44,595 bases of DNA from positions 1-44,595 of the forward strand of contig DJWC01000101.1 of NCBI GenBank assembly GCA_002441445.1, given 5' to 3'. Of this stretch, positions 9,296 through 17,543 are shown piece after piece. Numbering within the stretch: position 1 is the first letter of the stretch; each line of letters opens with the position of its first letter. A program made the position numbers and the translations under genes. Source of the DNA: Pusillimonas sp. UBA6240 (GTDB lineage Bacteria > Pseudomonadota > Gammaproteobacteria > Burkholderiales > Burkholderiaceae_B). Below the pieces are notes generated by a model, which saw only the letters and a program-made list of their open reading frames with translations, was not told where the DNA came from and made no database searches.

Positions 9296-10303
9296 TCAAT
9301 ACAGCTTTTTGATTTCGTCGACCAAACGCTTGCCCACATCCCCCGCCGTCTGTATATAGGTTTCCACAGCCGGGGCCGCAGCAGCTTGCCATGCCTTCAC
9401 CTGATCCGGCGTCAGATGGATGACCTTCATCTTGGTTTTCTCTGCAATGAACTTCTCGGATTCCAGGTTTTCATCTTTGGTGGCGGCGCGTAGGGTCTCT
9501 TCCGCGGATTTCGCCGCCGTGGAGATCCACCCCTTTTCCTGCTCCGATAGCGAGTTCCAGAGCTTATCGTTGATGACGACCAGAAACTCGGTCTGGGCGT
9601 GATTGGTAATAGTGACGGAATCCATGACCTCGAACAGCTTACGGGATTGAATGGCGGTCGTGCCGGTCATGCCTACGTCAACGGTGCCGCGCTGATAGGC
9701 GATGAATTGTTCCGAGCCGCCGATCTTCACAGGAATACCGCCCACCGCATTGATGAAGTCGCCGGACGGCTTGCCCAGCACTCTCACCTTCTTGCCTTTC
9801 ATGTCTTCCGGAATGACGACCGGCTTTCCCTTGGACAGCAATTGAACCGGGCCGTAGTCCTGCCACCACAGCACACGCGTTCCGGTCGACCTGATGAGTT
9901 CATCGATTTCCTTGCGCACGGGGCTGTCCAGCGCGGCCGCCTTGCCCAATACCTCGTAGCTGGGAAAGAGAAAGGCGACGGAAAACAAGCCGGTGGCCGG
10001 CAAGGTGCCGGCGTATTCATCGATCAGCACCAGACCCATGTCTATGGCTCCGGAGGACACGGCCTGGGGAACTTCGCTGCCCTTGTACAGCTGCGCCGAG
10101 TCGTAGAGCTGCAACTTGATTTCGCCGTTGGAGGCCTTTTCGACCTGATTCTTGAAATAGACGATATTCGCGCCGACCGGGTGTTTGGTATTGACCTGCA
10201 GCGTCACCTTCAACGTGCGCGCCGCTTCGGCCGATAGGCTGGCGCACATCAGCAGCGAGGCGCAGGCCGACAAGCATAATGATTTGAATATACGTTGCTG
10301 CAT
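9296..10303 (-). CDS. TRAP transporter substrate-binding protein (DctP type)
   Basis: A 335-residue periplasmic binding protein with the Sec signal MQQRIFKSLCLSACASLLMC, cleaved near AEA-ARTLK. Body motifs of the DctP family include KGKKVRVLGKPSGDF and the conserved QRGTVDVGMTG region. The ATG at 10303 follows AGGAGGAG with good spacing; a longer frame to 10351 adds 16 residues that are not signal-like. It is first gene of the dctPQM operon. Its upstream region contains the palindrome ATTGTATACAAT, a candidate site for the neighbouring GntR regulator. Confidence 0.93.
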   Translation of the reverse strand: MQQRIFKSLCLSACASLLMCASLSAEAARTLKVTLQVNTKHPVGANIVYFKNQVEKASNGEIKLQLYDSAQLYKGSEVPQAVSSGAIDMGLVLIDEYAGTLPATGLFSVAFLFPSYEVLGKAAALDSPVRKEIDELIRSTGTRVLWWQDYGPVQLLSKGKPVVIPEDMKGKKVRVLGKPSGDFINAVGGIPVKIGGSEQFIAYQRGTVDVGMTGTTAIQSRKLFEVMDSVTITNHAQTEFLVVINDKLWNSLSEQEKGWISTAAKSAEETLRAATKDENLESEKFIAEKTKMKVIHLTPDQVKAWQAAAAPAVETYIQTAGDVGKRLVDEIKKLY

Positions 10304-10512
10304 GGTGATCTCCTCCTGGGGAAATATGTGCGGGGCTTGGCCGTCCTGCACGGTAATTCATGGTGCGCCCGGCAATTCGCCCGGCTGCCTGTTTCTGCTT
10401 CTATCCGCGTTCATCCCGCTTTGTCCGACCTCGCCCCGAAGCGCGTGGCTCGCACTTGAATACCAAGCCGGCTTGCCGCAACGAAAGTGTCGTTCATCCT
10501 ATTTACTGACCG

Positions 10513-10524
10513 ATTGTATACAAT
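10513..10524. promoter_or_regulatory. Candidate GntR operator, copy 1
   Basis: ATTGTATACAAT is a perfect 12-bp palindrome between the regulator stop and the binding-protein start. The same 12 bases recur at 11421-11432 before the lyase gene. FCD-type GntR regulators often bind TTGTATACAA-like sites, so this is the likely site by which the regulator at 10543-11256 controls the TRAP operon. Confidence 0.65.
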
Positions 10525-10542
10525 GAAAAAATTTGAAGTCAA

Positions 10543-11256
10543 TCAGTACTGTCCCGCCTGCGCCGGATCGCCGTCTGTATTGCTTGCGACGCAGCGCTGG
10601 GCGGCCCGATATCCGGCGGACAGGTGCGCACGCATTACGCTCTCCGCCCAGACCGGGTCTCGCGCGGCAAGAGCATCCACCAGTTCCCGATGGTGAGCCA
10701 TGCTGCGGGCGATTTCGGCCGGCTCGTAGAGCCTGAACGTGCGCCGCACCAGTGACGCGGAGATGACTTGCCGCAGCAAGGTTTCCAGACGTTCGCTGTG
10801 CGCGGCACGCTGCACGCCCACATGAAACCGCTCATTCAGTACCGCGAGCCGCTGCCAGAGCGAGACGTCCGGGCTATCGGCCATGCACAGCCTTTGGCAT
10901 TCCTCCATATCGGCGCACAGGCTATATAGCTCCTCGACTTCATCGGGCGCAATGCGCGCGGCCGCGAGTTGCGCGCCATAGGATTCGAGCTGCAGCCTCA
11001 AGCCGAAGATATCGTTCAAATCTTCGTCGCTCCATTTCTGCAGGCGGCTTCCCATATTGGGCACGGTTTCGACCATGCCTTCCAGAGTCAGGCGGCGCAA
11101 CGCCTCGCGCACCGGCGTCCGGCTGACCCCTATCTGCCGGGCGAGGTCCCCTTCCTTCAACGGAGCGCCATCTGGCCAATGGTTTTGCAGTATTCGGCCC
11201 TTTATCCATTGATATGTACTTTCGGCGGTATGGCCGTGCCGGGCGGATGTCTTCAT
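10543..11256 (-). CDS. GntR-family transcriptional regulator, FCD subfamily
   Basis: A 237-residue protein. The N-terminal winged helix-turn-helix (about 12-75) contains PLKEGDLARQIGVSRTPVREALRRLTLEG, shortened here to its hallmark RTPVREALRRL. The C-terminal FCD domain (about 85-215) has NERFH, HHREL and RAHL, consistent with a metal and carboxylate-ligand site. It lies between the TRAP operon and the divergent lyase gene. The identical palindromes on both sides suggest that it represses both until its ligand, probably the transported acid, is present. Confidence 0.9.
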   Translation of the reverse strand: MKTSARHGHTAESTYQWIKGRILQNHWPDGAPLKEGDLARQIGVSRTPVREALRRLTLEGMVETVPNMGSRLQKWSDEDLNDIFGLRLQLESYGAQLAAARIAPDEVEELYSLCADMEECQRLCMADSPDVSLWQRLAVLNERFHVGVQRAAHSERLETLLRQVISASLVRRTFRLYEPAEIARSMAHHRELVDALAARDPVWAESVMRAHLSAGYRAAQRCVASNTDGDPAQAGQY

Positions 11257-11420
11257 TTCAAGCTCCGGTCAGACGGAAGTGCCGCGCAAGCGGGAAGCCC
11301 TTCTCTCCTTTGCCGGCCTTGCGGCTTGCCAGCTCCTCGCCTCCCGCGAGCTTCCCTACCGTTGGAACGAATACCCATGTTCGAGCCCATGGTTAAAAAA
11401 TAGTTAATATTTCCACGATT

Positions 11421-11432
11421 ATTGTATACAAT
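11421..11432. promoter_or_regulatory. Candidate GntR operator, copy 2
   Basis: A second perfect ATTGTATACAAT palindrome, 14 bases before the upstream ATG at 11447 and in the divergent space shared with the GntR gene. Binding here could control both the lyase gene and the regulator itself. The recurrence of the same 12 bases 0.9 kb away is seen directly; the binding protein is inferred. Confidence 0.65.
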
Positions 11433-11473
11433 CTTGGGGTCAGCATATGAATTATTCCCTAGCCGGAGCCTCC

Positions 11474-12367
11474 ATGATCACCGCAGCCGAGAAACGTCAA
11501 CGCCTTAACACCCGCCTGAAGGAACCCGGCATCCTGGTTGCGCCCGGCATTTTCGACATGATTTCCACACGGCTGGCCGACAGCATGGGCTTCGATCTGC
11601 TTTACATGACGGGCTATGGCTCCGTCGCCTCCTATCTGGGTTTGCCCGATGCCGGGCTGGCCACCTACACGGACATGGTGAACCGCGCCAGCGCCTTTGC
11701 GCAATGCGCTCATACTCCTCTCATCGCCGACGGCGACACGGGCTATGGCGGCTTATTGAATGTCGCGCACACAATCAAGGGCTACGAAGCGGGCGGAGCG
11801 GCGGGCATACAGCTGGAGGACCAGGAATTTCCCAAGAAGTGCGGGCATACCCCAGGGCGTCGCGTGATACCAGCCGCAGACATGGTCAAGAAAATACGTG
11901 TCGCGGTTGACGCGCGTTCCAGCGCCGACTTCCTGATTGTCGCCCGCACCGACGCCAGGACGACGCTGGGCATAGACGAAGCTTTGCGGCGCGCCGAAGC
12001 CTATGCACAAGCCGGCGCTGACATCCTCTTCGTAGAGTCGCCGGAATCCCCCGAGGAAATGGCCCGGATCGCCGCCGCGATCGACAAGCCTGTCCTGATC
12101 AATAATGTGGAGGGCGGGCGCACCCCGTTGCTGCCTAAAGACGAACTGGAAAAGATGGGGTTCAAGCTGGCGATCTATCCGGCCACCGGGTTTCTGGCTG
12201 CAGGCCATGCGCTGGCCCAGGCCTACGAAGCCCTGTCGAGGGACGGCTCTTCCAGCGCCCTGCAAGGCCGTCTGTATGATTTTGAGTCGTTCAACCAGCT
12301 TATAGGGTTTCCCGAAGTTTGGGAGTTCGATAAAACTTATGCGGACGACAAACCGGACGCAAGCTGA
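11474..12367 (+). CDS. Isocitrate lyase/PEP mutase family lyase
   Basis: A 297-residue (beta/alpha)8 protein of the isocitrate lyase/PEP mutase superfamily. IADGDTGYGG carries the Mg-binding acidic residues, and QEFPKKCGH contains the KKCGH catalytic loop typical of C-C lyases such as methylisocitrate or 2,3-dimethylmalate lyase rather than PEP mutase. IVARTDAR and VESPESPEEM are further family motifs. MITAAEKRQRL at 11474 fits the family start and has GGAG five bases upstream; an in-frame ATG at 11447 behind GGGG would add nine residues. It is divergent from the GntR regulator and probably cleaves a 2-hydroxy di- or tricarboxylate imported by the TRAP system. Confidence 0.88.
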   Translation: MITAAEKRQRLNTRLKEPGILVAPGIFDMISTRLADSMGFDLLYMTGYGSVASYLGLPDAGLATYTDMVNRASAFAQCAHTPLIADGDTGYGGLLNVAHTIKGYEAGGAAGIQLEDQEFPKKCGHTPGRRVIPAADMVKKIRVAVDARSSADFLIVARTDARTTLGIDEALRRAEAYAQAGADILFVESPESPEEMARIAAAIDKPVLINNVEGGRTPLLPKDELEKMGFKLAIYPATGFLAAGHALAQAYEALSRDGSSSALQGRLYDFESFNQLIGFPEVWEFDKTYADDKPDAS

Positions 12368-12428
12368 GCAGTTCCCGACTCAACAGCGGGACGGGCCGGA
12401 AACGACCCATCCCGCCGTTTTGCTCAGC
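12363..12428. terminator. Bidirectional hairpin between convergent genes
   Basis: The outer arms GCTGAGCA (12363-12370) and TGCTCAGC (12421-12428) are perfectly complementary and contain the two convergent TGA stops. Inside, GCGGGA (12386-12391) pairs with TCCCGC (12410-12415) and is followed by CGTTTT for the plus strand. This is a plausible terminator for the lyase gene and perhaps for both directions. Confidence 0.6.
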
Positions 12429-13437
12429 GCACCACGAAGCCGGCGCCCACGGGGTCGTTGCGGTCGATCACCCAGCGCGCCGTGCCCAGAATGCTGGCCG
12501 TGCCTTTCACCGTGGGCCGCACGCCGCGCTTGCCGTTCAGGTCGACCTCGCCCAGCAGGCAGCCCTCGAACGTGCCGGTGCCAAGCAGGCCTTCGGATTT
12601 GATGGGCTGGTTGAAGCCCAGCTTGCCGCGCGCTTCGAACATGGCCATCATGGCGCTGGTTCCCGTGCCGCCGGGCGAACGGTCGAGCTGGCCGCCGCTG
12701 AACACATGCACATTCTTGTACATGGCCCCGGGCAAGGTGGGCTCGTGCCAGAAGGTCATGAAATTGAGATCGTTGATGTGCTTTTGCGTGGGGTGCTGGA
12801 TTTTGTACTGCTTGTTCAGCTGCTCACGGGCGATCAGCCCCATTTCTATGAGTTCCTTGCCATTGTCGGGCGTAATGCGCAAGCCCGACGAGGTCAGGTC
12901 GATGATGCCGAAATAATTGCCGCCCCAGACGATGTCGGCCTTGAGGTCGCCGTAGCCCGGCAAGGTGACATGCAGGTCCTGGGCTTCGACATAGGCCGGC
13001 ACATTTTCGAAGCGGGTGGATATCACCTTGTCATCGACGGAATCCACTTCGGCCACGACCAGGCCGGCGGTGGTCTCGAAGCGCACGATGGTCTTGCCGG
13101 TCTGGCTGCGCGGCACCATGCCCAGCGCCACCATCACCATGGCGACGGCTATCGTGCCGTGGCCGCACATATGGGAATACGCCGCGCCATCGATGTAGAT
13201 CAGGCCCGCATCGTAGTCGGGCCCCGACGGAGGAGTGAGGAATACGCCGAACATGTCGTTGTGGCCGCGGGGTTCGCGCATCAAGGCCTTGCGCACCCAG
13301 TCGTAGTGCTCAGTCAGGAAGGCCCTCTTTTCCAGGATGGTGGATCCTGGGGGATAAGGTATGCCGCTGTGGATGATGCACAAGGGCTCGCCCTCAGTGT
13401 GCGTGTAGATCACGTCGAAAATATCCTGCTGTTGCAT
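12424..13437 (-). CDS. Proline racemase/hydroxyproline epimerase family protein
   Basis: A 337-residue protein of the proline racemase superfamily (racemases, 4-hydroxyproline 2-epimerases, trans-3-hydroxyproline dehydratases). The first catalytic motif is intact, MCGHGT with C91. The second, normally RSPCGTGT in epimerases or RSPTGTGT in dehydratases, reads RSPGGTGT here, with Gly256 in place of the reactive residue. That argues against classical two-base racemization. The ATG at 13437 follows AGGAG; a longer frame to 13590 overlaps the permease gene and is spurious. It is the last gene of an ABC transporter operon, 19 bases after the permease stop, so its substrate is probably the imported amine or amino acid. 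Confidence 0.88.
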   Translation of the reverse strand: MQQQDIFDVIYTHTEGEPLCIIHSGIPYPPGSTILEKRAFLTEHYDWVRKALMREPRGHNDMFGVFLTPPSGPDYDAGLIYIDGAAYSHMCGHGTIAVAMVMVALGMVPRSQTGKTIVRFETTAGLVVAEVDSVDDKVISTRFENVPAYVEAQDLHVTLPGYGDLKADIVWGGNYFGIIDLTSSGLRITPDNGKELIEMGLIAREQLNKQYKIQHPTQKHINDLNFMTFWHEPTLPGAMYKNVHVFSGGQLDRSPGGTGTSAMMAMFEARGKLGFNQPIKSEGLLGTGTFEGCLLGEVDLNGKRGVRPTVKGTASILGTARWVIDRNDPVGAGFVVR

Positions 13438-13456
13438 GCTGCGTTCTCCTGCGTTT

Positions 13457-14254
13457 TCAGTTGCGCTGTTGTTTGTCCGAAAAAACGTCCAGGCCCACGA
13501 TGAGGTCCACGAACGTGATGACGACGATGGAAATGAAGATGGTGATAGCGGAAACCGCCGCGATGGAAGGGTCCACGGAATACTGCACATAGTTGAAAAG
13601 CTGCACCGGTATCGTATTGAGCACGGCGGTGGTGTTGAACATGGACAGCTCCACGTTGATCCACGAAGTGATGAAGCCGAAAATCGCGCCGCTGATCAAA
13701 CCCGGCTTCATCAAGGGCAGCGTTATCTTGCGGAAAGTCGTCCAGGGCGACGCGCCCAAATCCGCCGAAGCGCGCTCGAATTCCATGTGCTCGCGCGTCA
13801 GCACGACCGACAGCGATTTCAGGATGAAGGGAGTGACGATCAGCACATGCCCCACCAGCAGCGCCCAGAAGGTCTGCGCGAAGCCCAGGTAGCCGGTGAA
13901 CTGCAGCAGCGCCGATCCCAGCACCAGGTAAGGCAATACCAGCGGGGCCGACCACACGGCGGCCAGCAAGGCCTTGCCCGGGAAATCATGCCTGGCCAGC
14001 AGCAGCGCGCTGGGTATGGCGATCAGCACGCCCAAGGCCGTGGCGCAGGCCGCCAGCAGCGTGCTGGTGGCGAAGGACATCATGTAGGTGTTGTCGGCCA
14101 GTACCGCGCCGTACCATTTCAGCGTCCAGCCCTGCGGCGGGAAGCTGAGGTAGTCGGTGCCGGTCATGGACGAGCCGATGATGACCACCAGCGGCAGCAG
14201 CAGGAATCCCAGGGCGACCAGGGCGACGAATCTGACTGCAATTCTTGCGGGCAT
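13457..14254 (-). CDS. ABC transporter permease, PotC type
   Basis: A 265-residue inner-membrane permease with six predicted helices and the EAA-type loop around ASADLGASPWTTFRKITLPLM, which contacts the ATPase. It is similar to the second permease of spermidine/putrescine or 2-aminoethylphosphonate-type importers. ATG at 14254 lies one base past the upstream permease stop (TGAGATG), with AAAGGAG nine bases before; an in-frame GTG at 14275 is less likely. Confidence 0.9.
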   Translation of the reverse strand: MPARIAVRFVALVALGFLLLPLVVIIGSSMTGTDYLSFPPQGWTLKWYGAVLADNTYMMSFATSTLLAACATALGVLIAIPSALLLARHDFPGKALLAAVWSAPLVLPYLVLGSALLQFTGYLGFAQTFWALLVGHVLIVTPFILKSLSVVLTREHMEFERASADLGASPWTTFRKITLPLMKPGLISGAIFGFITSWINVELSMFNTTAVLNTIPVQLFNYVQYSVDPSIAAVSAITIFISIVVITFVDLIVGLDVFSDKQQRN

Positions 14255-14255
14255 C

Positions 14256-15095
14256 TCAGCGTTCTCCTTTGACACGGCCTATGTGATTGGCCACGCCCAC
14301 CAGGGCGAGCGTCAGCACCAGCAGCACAATGCTCAGCGCCCCGCCGTAATTGAAGTTGAATACAGTGCTGTACTGCTGGTAGATCAGCATGGACAGGACG
14401 GTGACGCGGCCGCCCGATAGCAGCGCTGGCGTGACATAGGCGCTGGCCGCCAGGGCGAACACCATGATGGCGCCGGAAGCCAGGCCCGGCAGCGACAAGG
14501 GCAAAGTAATGTGGAAAAAGGTTTGCGCGGGGGAAGCGCCCAGGTCTTTGGATGCGTTTTCCAGGCTGCGGTCGATGCGCGACAGCGCCGTGCCTATGGA
14601 CAGCACCGCGAACGGCAGCAGGATGTAGACCAGGCCTATCAGGATGCCCAGCTCGGCGCCCAGAAAACGGACCGGGCGGTCCACCAGGCCCATGCCTCTG
14701 AGGAAATCATTGACCATGCCATTGCGGCCCAGCATGATCATCCAGCCGAAGGAGCGGACGATATTGCTGGTGAACAAGGGCACGATCAGCACGATGATGC
14801 AGATGCGGCGCCATAGATCCGAGCGCACGATGCGCACCAGATACCATGCCAGCGGGTAAGCCACCAGCAGGCAGAGCGCCGTGGCGAACAGCGCGATGCG
14901 GAATGTGGTCAGGATGACATCCCAGTGGTATTGATCCAGCAGCACCTTGGCGTAATTGACGCCGGACAGCGCGCCGATCGACGCGTCCATCAGGCTGGAG
15001 ACCAGGACCACGCCCAGCGGCGCCAGGAAGAACACCGTGAAAAACAGCAAGGGCGCTGCTGCAAGCTTCAAGATGAGGGCGGCGCGCGACGACAT
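14256..15095 (-). CDS. ABC transporter permease, PotB type
   Basis: A 279-residue inner-membrane permease starting MSSRAALILKLAAAPLLFF. Six helices are predicted and the EAA-type loop ASKDLGASPAQTFFHITLPL is near residue 190. The ATG follows the ATPase stop by one base (TAAGATG), indicating translational coupling; the longer frame to 15197 lies inside the ATPase gene and is spurious. It forms a heterodimer with the downstream permease. Confidence 0.9.
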   Translation of the reverse strand: MSSRAALILKLAAAPLLFFTVFFLAPLGVVLVSSLMDASIGALSGVNYAKVLLDQYHWDVILTTFRIALFATALCLLVAYPLAWYLVRIVRSDLWRRICIIVLIVPLFTSNIVRSFGWMIMLGRNGMVNDFLRGMGLVDRPVRFLGAELGILIGLVYILLPFAVLSIGTALSRIDRSLENASKDLGASPAQTFFHITLPLSLPGLASGAIMVFALAASAYVTPALLSGGRVTVLSMLIYQQYSTVFNFNYGGALSIVLLVLTLALVGVANHIGRVKGER

Positions 15096-15096
15096 C

Positions 15097-16146
15097 TTAT
15101 GCCTCCACCAGGTGGACGCGCTCCGCCGGCAGATGGACATGCACGGCGTCGCCCTTTTGCAGATCGAGATCATTGGCGCCGAGCCGGCGCGCCTCAATGG
15201 CCGTGCCGTTTAGGTCCAGATAAACCGTGGTGTGGCTGCCGATATTGACGACGCTCTCCACCTTGGCCATGCCCGCCGAGCCCGCCGTCGCCTCGCGGGA
15301 CACGCCGATGTCTTCGGGGCGCAGCATGGCCACGACCCCGCCCTGCCCGGCGCGCAGCGCCCGTCCCACGGCCATGCCGCAACACGACAGGCGCAATTCG
15401 CCATCGACCGCCTCGCAGGCGAGCAAGTTGGCATCGCCGATGAAATCGGCGACGAAGCGGCTGCGCGGTTGCTTATAGATTTCGTCGCCGGTGCCGATCT
15501 GCTCGATGGTCCCCTGGTTCATGACCACGATGCGGTCGGCCATGGCCATCGCCTCTTCCTGGTCATGCGTCACGAAAATGAAAGAGATCCCGAGTTTTTC
15601 CTGCAGCGCCTTGAGTTCCAATTGCATGCGCTTGCGCAGCTTCAGATCCAGCGCCGACAGCGGTTCGTCCAGCAACAGCAGCCTGGGCCGGTTGACGATG
15701 GCCCGGGCCAGCGCGATGCGCTGGCGCTGGCCGCCCGACATCTGCGCCGGATAGCGGCCGGACAAATCCTGCAGGCCCACCATGTCCAGCGCCTCCAGGG
15801 CGCGGCGGTGGGCTTCCGCCTTCTTGATGCCCGCGCGCAAAGGGCCGTAGGCCACGTTGTCCAGCACCGTCATATGCGGGAACAGCGCATAGCTCTGGAA
15901 TACGGTGTTCAGCGTGCGCTTGTGCGCCGGCAGCGCGGTGACATCGGCGCCGTCGATGAATATGCTGCCGGTATCGGGCTCGAGAAAACCGGCGAGCGTC
16001 GCCAGCAGCGTCGTCTTGCCGCAGCCGCTGGGGCCCAGCAGCGCCACGAACTCGCCCTGCTGCACATCCAGGCATACATCGTTGAGGGCCTTGTATTTAC
16101 GCTGGAAAGTCTTGGTGACATGCTGAACGGACAATAGCGCTGCCAT
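15097..16146 (-). CDS. ABC transporter ATP-binding protein, PotA type
   Basis: A 349-residue ATPase. Walker A is GPSGCGKTT near 38, the signature motif is MSGGQRQRIALARA near 133, Walker B is LLLLDEPLSALD near 155, and the H-loop is FVTHDQEEAM near 190. The C-terminal 110 residues form a TOBE domain as in PotA/FbpC-type importers. The ATG at 16146 begins MAALLSVQHVTKTF. It energizes uptake through the two permeases. Confidence 0.93.
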   Translation of the reverse strand: MAALLSVQHVTKTFQRKYKALNDVCLDVQQGEFVALLGPSGCGKTTLLATLAGFLEPDTGSIFIDGADVTALPAHKRTLNTVFQSYALFPHMTVLDNVAYGPLRAGIKKAEAHRRALEALDMVGLQDLSGRYPAQMSGGQRQRIALARAIVNRPRLLLLDEPLSALDLKLRKRMQLELKALQEKLGISFIFVTHDQEEAMAMADRIVVMNQGTIEQIGTGDEIYKQPRSRFVADFIGDANLLACEAVDGELRLSCCGMAVGRALRAGQGGVVAMLRPEDIGVSREATAGSAGMAKVESVVNIGSHTTVYLDLNGTAIEARRLGANDLDLQKGDAVHVHLPAERVHLVEA

Positions 16147-16244
16147 GGCGAATGATCCCCGATCAAAGAAAAAGGCGAATGCCGGCGGTGCGCAGCCAGG
16201 GCCGCGCACAACGTCTCTATGGTTTATCGACTATTTATTATTGA

Positions 16245-17303
16245 TTATTTGCGAACGACTTCGCGGTTCCAGGCGTCCGTGATGGAAGCGCGCAGCTTGT
16301 TGATCTCCGACCAGTCCAGCAGGTTGAGCTTGGAGATATCGCCGTTCACGCCCCAGGGCATTTTTTCCTGCACGCTTGCGTCGACCTGCACGTCTTTCAC
16401 CGCCGGCCCCAGATACAGGTTCTTGGCCAGGCATTGGGCGGATTCCTTGGTAAACGCCTGATTGATGAACTTTTCCGCTCCCGACTGGTTGGGCGAACCC
16501 TTGACCAGGTGGACGCGGGCATCCGTCGCCCATACCCCTTCCTTGGGCACGGAGAAGCCGATGGGCAGCCCTTTGTCGGCCAGTCCCCAGGCGCCGACGT
16601 TGAAATGCGCGCCGATGACGGCTTCGCCCGACTGGAAGGAGTTGCTGGCGGCGCCCGAACTATCGAAATAGGCGGCGACATCCAGCTTCTTCAGCTTCTG
16701 GTAGACGGGTGTCAGGTCGCTGAGCGGCGTCTTCCAGATATTCGCCAGAAAGACGATGAAAGGTATGCCGGCGGAGTTGGCGGGCGACGGAATCACCACC
16801 GCGCCCGCGTAGTCCGGGTTCCAGAGCTCTTCCCACGATGCGGGCGCCTTGGAGATCTCCTTCTTGTTGTAGGCGATGCCCAGCGAGTAGTAGCCGATGC
16901 TGCCGGCGAAGTTGTCGCCGCCGCCGTTCTTGTACACCGCCGGCTTCTGCAGATTGCCCAGGTTGGGTACGCTGTCGAGTTTGATCGGCCGCAGCAGCCC
17001 GTCCGCGTCGGCCAGTTCGCTGATGCCGCCGTCCAGAAACGCAACGTCTATTTCAGGCTGACCTTTCTGCTGCCGCAATTTGGCCAGCGTCGTGTTCGAC
17101 GTCCCGATCTCCGGGATGACCTTGATGCCCGTCGCCTTGGTGTAAGGGTCGGCGATGCAGCTCTGGAACGCGTCGCCCCAGTTGCCGCCGTACCACGCGA
17201 CGCGCAAGTCCTGCGCTTGTGCGGCGGTAGCCATGGCCATGGCTCCGAACACGGCGGCGGCGGAATATTTGTTGAATGCTTTGGTCTTGTTCAGTGCTTT
17301 CAT
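16245..17303 (-). CDS. ABC transporter substrate-binding protein, PotD type
   Basis: A 352-residue periplasmic protein with a Sec signal ending ATAAQAQ before DLRVAWYGG. It resembles the spermidine/putrescine and polyamine-like group of cluster-D binding proteins (YGGNWGD near the start, VIPEIGTS, NPDYAGAVVIP). ATG at 17303 follows GAGGAGGG. It is the first gene of the operon and lies 98 bases before the ATPase gene. The ligand is unknown: polyamine, betaine or hydroxyproline-like compounds fit the neighbouring enzyme and regulator. Confidence 0.9.
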   Translation of the reverse strand: MKALNKTKAFNKYSAAAVFGAMAMATAAQAQDLRVAWYGGNWGDAFQSCIADPYTKATGIKVIPEIGTSNTTLAKLRQQKGQPEIDVAFLDGGISELADADGLLRPIKLDSVPNLGNLQKPAVYKNGGGDNFAGSIGYYSLGIAYNKKEISKAPASWEELWNPDYAGAVVIPSPANSAGIPFIVFLANIWKTPLSDLTPVYQKLKKLDVAAYFDSSGAASNSFQSGEAVIGAHFNVGAWGLADKGLPIGFSVPKEGVWATDARVHLVKGSPNQSGAEKFINQAFTKESAQCLAKNLYLGPAVKDVQVDASVQEKMPWGVNGDISKLNLLDWSEINKLRASITDAWNREVVRK

Positions 17304-17395
17304 GTTGCCCTCCTCGAATACGGCCCCTTCGGACCGCGTAGCTAGCACGTGTCTCATGCCGGGCTTACATGATGCGATCGAACCACGACTTTAAA

Positions 17396-17425
17396 TTGAA
17401 TAAGATAGACAAAAAACAGTATATT
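17396..17425 (+). promoter_or_regulatory. Candidate promoter of the GlxA-like regulator
   Basis: TTGAAT (17396-17401) and TATATT (17420-17425) are 18 bases apart in an AT-rich stretch of the divergent gap between the ABC operon and the regulator gene. This would leave a leader of about 110 bases before the ATG at 17544. A match by eye only. Confidence 0.4.
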
Positions 17426-17543
17426 AACGACATCGCGAAGCGGTGCCTGCGCAGCGGGGCGGAAGGCGCGGCAGCAAAGAGGCGGATATCCCGGCGCCGC
17501 CCGGCAATCGCGGCGGCGCATGCATTTCAAGCACAGGAGGCTC

